Part shown: positions 60,601 through 64,000 of the stretch, one piece after another
Numbering within the stretch: the stretch's first letter is position 1
How the letters are laid out: every line of letters begins with the position of its first letter
From: Balanoglossus misakiensis
Taxonomy: Eukaryota > Hemichordata
DNA length: 64,000 bases
NCBI GenBank assembly: GCA_040954595.2
Contig: CM082579.2
Location: forward strand, 1,612,001-1,676,000
Direction: 5' to 3'
Position numbers and translations under genes: made by a program
Notes under the pieces: model-generated
What the model saw: only the letters and a program-made list of their open reading frames with translations
Told to the model about the DNA's origin: nothing
The model's database searches: none

Positions 60601-62486
60601 TCTATCTGTATGTGTTATAGAATAGCCCTGTGACATGCCACTTAACGGATTGAAACCGTATCTGATCTTGTTCTGATAGATATTAATCTAAAATTCCAGT
60701 TTATTGAGCAGGCAGGCTCTCCCTGACAGAAGCGGATATTACATTAATTCACCATTATTATTCTTGTATAGTACAGACAACGATGATGCTACGCAAAAAT
60801 ATCAGCTCTTTGTATTAACAAGAATGACTTCTTTGTGTTCAACAGGAGCTAGACGCCAGAATCATCATTGGTGGTTTCCACGAAAAAGAAGCACGACATG
60901 TATTCTGTCAGGTATTTATCCGTGCATCCTAATCTGAAATCAGCTTTGTCAAGTAACCAATCAATATTTAATTTGAAATCTAAATCTGATTCCGAGTTAA
61001 CTGGATTAATATAACTTATTCTGTTGGGACAATAGCTGTAATGTTTGATATATGTTTTCAGCAATATATCTTCATTATTTTTGTCATTGGTAGTAAACAA
61101 TGGATTTATTTTACGTTACTTCAGTTCTTTACAGCATTTAGACATAAAGTTTCATATCTCAGATGGTTCACTGAGCTAAATAATGTTATGAGTCGGTGCG
61201 TTCACCGTCACGTTTCGATCTGAATGCCCATGTACATCAATAACCGTCCCTAGATACCATCGTGCACCCTGCCATACATATCAGCATTGATTTGATAGTA
61301 ACATTTCTGATTTACTTATCCGTTCGTTGATTCGAATGTAGCACTTTCTTCACGAGTAAGAAGTATAAAAGTTATCATTAGCCATTCTGTCAATAATGTG
61401 AGCATACCTATCCCTATGCCATAATTATACGTCATTCAAATGTGGAGACAGAATTCTGTTCACATTCTAGGCAATACTTTAACTATGCATATTTGGCAGA
61501 GATTCTGGATAGCAATACATTTGGGTATTCATGCAAGCATGATCGACAATGTTATAAACATTGATAGATACCCTGTGGAATAGACACACTGTATCTGTTA
61601 CAGGCATACAGACATGGTCTTTATGGGAGTAAATACGTCTGGGTATTGGTTGGATGGTACAGGCCAGACTGGTGGCTCTACGACAACGATACAGACTGTT
61701 CGGTCGAAGAACTCGCGGAGGCCACTGACAACTACATTGCTGTGGAATCACTTAACAGAGATCTAAATGGTGAACCGGGCATTTCTGGGTTGGTAGGTCC
61801 AGCCAACATTTGGAATTTTTCCCCCGAACAGGACCGATTTTGAGCAGTTTACATCAATGCGATTTGCCTTGGTATGCATGAGAAACTGCCGATTCAATTA
61901 GTCCTGCCGTACGGATGGTACTTGTGCAGTTTAATGCTCGATCAATAAAAGATGATCAGTATGTCAGTCGCACACTGTTTAATTAAGCATACTTCCTCGA
62001 ATATGGCCAGTGTAAATATTTAATACACGACATATTACAAGTACGCTGTGTTTTATCAATTTTTGACGGATCCAACCGATGATGAAACACTATTTACTGA
62101 GAAGTGTGTGAGTACCTGTGTGTATACTGGGTAGATGGGCAGGCAGACCAGGCAGATGGTACATGCGTATCATTAATACAATGTCGGGTATAGCATCCGT
62201 TAAAGTTAATACATAGTGCAATTATACATGACGTAATGATCTTTTCTAGGTTCCAGATGATTTTGAGGAAGAACTTGTACTTGGAGGACAAGAAGTAACC
62301 ATGTATTCACCACAAACCTATGACGCCGTATGGACGATAGCGTTGGTGATTCAACGATTACTGGAGCAAAGCAACGACACTGGAAGTGGGCAGAACATCT
62401 CACTGACTGACATCCAGTACGGCAATGCACATCTTCAGAATAGGATACAGAAAATTCTAGAAGAGATACAGTTCAAGGGAATTTCA
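42619..62486 (+). CDS. GABA-B receptor-like class C GPCR, ectodomain exons (3' partial)
   Basis: N-terminal 392 residues of a metabotropic GABA-B-like receptor, a plasma-membrane G-protein-coupled receptor. Exons: 42619-42888, 58307-58444, 59282-59452, 59665-59769, 60846-60911, 61604-61792 and 62250-62486, all GT-AG and all phase 0. Residues 13-36 form a signal peptide (LIHPTLLLSVYVSC core). The Venus-flytrap ligand-binding domain follows: IHIGGLFSLNGTSYAKDG, ELAIKHINERNVLPGYQLK, a probable disulfide between C91 and C118, WNLVMLSYASTS, YPTFYRT, WKRVAIL, DARIIIGGFHEKEARHVFC, YGSKYVWVLVGWYRPDW, CSVEELAEATDNYI and TYDAVWTIAL. The match to GABA-B subunit 1 is strong (VWxLxGWY, CxVxE), with subunit 2-like details (RTV). 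Several GABA-contact positions known from subunit 1 differ. The last exon ends at the donor gtaagc, so the membrane domain lies beyond the window. Confidence 0.93.
42975..43539. mobile_element. MITE-like element with 46-bp terminal inverted repeats
   Basis: The left end 42975-43020 (acatgtcgaatattcatta ... gcgaaactac) and right end 43494-43539 (gtagtttcgctg ... gaatattcgacatgt) are reverse complements with a single mismatch. The 565-bp interior has no transposase frame. Long, nearly perfect terminal inverted repeats and no coding capacity fit a recently active non-autonomous DNA transposon. The superfamily is undetermined because the target-site duplication is unclear. It sits 86 bp after exon 1 of the receptor. 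Confidence 0.85.
47505..47519. repeat. Homopolymer C15 tract
   Basis: Fifteen consecutive C followed by acccc, within intron 1 of the receptor gene. Confidence 0.95.
49479..49519. repeat. ATTC/ACTC microsatellite
   Basis: attcattcattcattcatt changing to cactcactcactctcactc within intron 1. Confidence 0.95.
50531..51001 (-). CDS. Unidentified 156-codon frame in the intron, minus strand
   Basis: An open frame from ATG at 51001 to a stop at 50531. The product has a hydrophobic start (FLYMAFSLTLI), a cysteine cluster (SCRCSGQCDRSD), and a C-terminal hydrophobic stretch (FGILGKIGEAIFAWMLI). I do not recognise the family. Length and codon pattern make it better than the random frames around it, but no splice sites or homologues confirm it. 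It overlaps the + strand frame at 50931-51320 by about 70 bases. Confidence 0.25.
   Translation of the reverse strand: MVFTKGVSNVNFLYMAFSLTLITPHNNLFITGPDWQRVYNFVMVTEQPAGEIHHVPLMHAESKISPSWRFAYLNRSCRCSGQCDRSDHTFGRVLFDTCSKLTAYSNNSQQQRNRYNVVMRPVHRKVFVESLDSLDEFGILGKIGEAIFAWMLITET
50931..51320 (+). CDS. Unidentified frame or exon in the intron, plus strand
   Basis: Open for 129 codons to a tga at 51318-51320. A splice acceptor-like ttttgttcacag at 51005-51016 would start an exon reading YSNVPTTYITKNDAIDFLIN, and the frame ends in QEQQQL. Third codon positions are C/G-rich compared with nearby DNA, suggesting a real terminal exon or a gene fragment. The product is not recognised. Confidence 0.25.
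   Translation, partial: GVIKVKEKAIYKKLTLDTPFVNTICFVHSYSNVPTTYITKNDAIDFLINAAGQQPLPNKAILCSGQKIDLSSLPRWHCAFVKNSFENIPSLSSTTFVQLLSNMSVFSALPSIPFDDPRQYMLSQEQQQL
53585..53694. promoter_or_regulatory. Cluster of CRE (CREB/ATF) sites
   Basis: Two perfect palindromic TGACGTCA sites (53585-53592, 53637-53644) and one TGACGTAA (53687-53694) within 110 bp in the receptor's first intron. Full CREs are rare by chance, so an intronic enhancer is plausible. This is not proven by sequence. Confidence 0.4.
58445..59281 (+). other. Intron 2 of the GABA-B-like gene
   Basis: Starts gtaaga and ends cttgcag. No feature was seen inside. Confidence 0.85.
59770..60845 (+). other. Intron 4 of the GABA-B-like gene
   Basis: Starts gtgagt and ends ttcaacag. 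It contains a short TA repeat (60161-60172) and nothing else notable. Confidence 0.85.
60912..61603 (+). other. Intron 5 of the GABA-B-like gene
   Basis: Starts gtattt, a weak donor, and ends tgttacag. No feature was seen inside. Confidence 0.8.
61793..62249 (+). other. Intron 6 of the GABA-B-like gene
   Basis: Starts gtaggt and ends ttttctag. No feature was seen inside. Confidence 0.85.
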
Positions 62487-64000
62487 GTAAGCTCTCTTAG
62501 TATTCTATAGTTTTCAATCAGGAAAGTTGACGGGCAGTTAACAATATTACATTAACACTGCTTAGGATGCTTCATATTTGTCCAATTGGGATCGTCCCTT
62601 TTTACATATAAAGGCTTGACATCCATTGAATGAAACTCCCGGAACCAATCATGATTTGAATAGACCAAACTGCAGACTGATCAACTGTTTCTAACTACTT
62701 TAACAATTAAGGCTCATACCAGCACACATTGAAAACTATGACCGTGGACAAGACGACATGCTATGGAAGCATACATCACGGTGCTAGTTTTGATGATGTT
62801 TATGACTTGATAAATGCGTATGCGTATAGAATTCAATTATGGCTGTTGAACTCTTTGTTAACTGTACAGAAAAAAGTTGAGTTTGATCTCCTAGAAAGGT
62901 ATTTAGTGAACACCAAATTTATTCCACCCAAGCTTAAAACATTTGTGATGAATTAGCAGATTTAACAGACTGCGATTTTTCACAAAGACTGTCTTTCCCC
63001 CGGGGGTGCACTCTCCGTTAATTTGAGGTCCTAATCAAACTACACAGACATGATAGAAGGGTAATTCGCTTGTGGACTCAAGTCTGATTACTCCCCAGAG
63101 GTAGACAACACACTGGCAGCTCAGATAAAGCTTTCAAATGGTTAGAATGCTAATTGAAATGTAGCAGTCCATCCATGCAGCCAGCGCACACAGAATACAA
63201 TATCTAGCAGAGATCCATCATGAAATCAAAATAAACTAATTACAGGACTTAAAAAGGGGAATATCTTAACAACCAAATAGCTACATGATTATTTCAAATG
63301 AATACGCGTCTATGAACATTCGCCTGTCAATTTCTGTCTCAGCTAGTTCCTTTAAAACCCATATACAGTGTCAGCACAGTCATTTCCGAAGTTGCAGAAA
63401 ATTCGCTGCATTTATAGTTCTGAGTTTCGTCCTTCATTAGGTAGGCCCAGTCAAATCAACTTTCCAGACTTCGTTTCTTAGTAATGATGAGACTCAGAAA
63501 TTATTTCGAGCCGAAGGAGGTCATTAGGGTCGTACGCAGAAGCCTGTTATGGTTTTATTTTGCATGTACATTGCTGTCAACTAAATCCTGATTTCTCCTC
63601 TATACATATATGAATAGTATATGAATCTCAGGGAATTTTCCTGCCCCCGGCATTCACACACACAAGCAATCCCTCGTGGCGTGACCTGACTTGACCCCGT
63701 TCCACCTGCTTGCTTCGTCCCGCGCAATCCACTCTTTGTCTACTTGTCAAGCCGAAGATTTTCGATGATGTAAAGCACTGTAAAATGGCTATCAAATTAG
63801 ATTGTAACGCACAGGCGTTTTATTGCAAGGAGCAATCAATGTTGTTTACATTATAATCGCTATTATTGTCGTCATCGCAGTTTCCGGTCTTACGCGCGTT
63901 AAAGATGAATGGAAGACGATTTCGTGATGAGGTGATATCTATGCAATGCCAAAAATATTCAAAAACTCTTGTGCCGTATTTGCAACAAACCTCGCATATT
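62487..64000 (+). other. Start of intron 7 of the GABA-B-like gene
   Basis: Begins gtaagc after the last ectodomain exon in the window. No further receptor exon could be identified up to the right edge. A 75-codon frame at 62729-62956 shows no receptor similarity. Confidence 0.6.

Noticed and set aside
62729-62956. 75-codon frame after the last receptor exon as a further receptor exon
   Set aside because: The translation does not resemble the end of the flytrap domain or a membrane segment, and no good acceptor precedes it.
1-64000. tRNA or other classical RNA genes
   Set aside because: I looked for tRNA B-box-like GGTTCGAATCC motifs with paired arms and saw none that fold convincingly; a covariance-model scan would be decisive.

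Overview
This is eukaryotic, animal genomic DNA. The genes are split by many GT-AG introns, splice sites and AATAAA signals are typical, and there are microsatellites, minisatellites, foldback/MITE-like elements and an LTR-retrotransposon remnant. Three protein-coding genes can be read with confidence, all on the + strand. A PAN3 close to the vertebrate protein, a lineage-type poly-C2H2 zinc-finger gene and a GABA-B-like class C receptor suggest an invertebrate, plausibly a marine deuterostome such as a lancelet, hemichordate or echinoderm. The species cannot be fixed from the window alone.

Layout. 1-6072: the last 14 coding exons of PAN3, with its 5' exons outside the window. 6073-11042: AT-rich sequence, mostly a candidate long PAN3 3'UTR ending at AATAAA signals near 10.93-10.95 kb. 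11043-11146: a near-palindromic foldback. 11427-13823: a three-exon gene for a 632-residue protein with 14 C2H2 fingers; polyA signals lie near 14.87 kb. 16.0-27.06 kb: a large satellite complex. It has array 1 (about 22 units of 48/49 bp), flank A, a spacer of diverged flank modules, array 2 (about 136 units) and flank B. Flank B is a near-copy of flank A in which two nested tandem repeats have different copy numbers. 27.07-28.3 kb: two diverged copies of a promoter/first-exon-like module, best read on the minus strand. 33.3-34.2 kb: two LTR-like repeats around a broken gag-like fragment. 42619-62486: the first seven coding exons (392 residues) of a GABA-B receptor-like protein with a 15.4-kb first intron. 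That intron holds a 565-bp MITE-like element with 46-bp inverted termini, a cluster of CRE sites and two unidentified overlapping ORFs. The receptor's transmembrane exons lie beyond the right edge.

The three protein genes show no shared pathway: PAN3 acts in mRNA deadenylation, the zinc-finger protein probably binds DNA, and the receptor is a membrane protein. The least explained part is the 16-28 kb complex. Its long apparent ORFs are by-products of a repeat unit divisible by three, but its flanks carry repeated minus-strand splice-donor-like modules that could belong to an undescribed minus-strand transcript.
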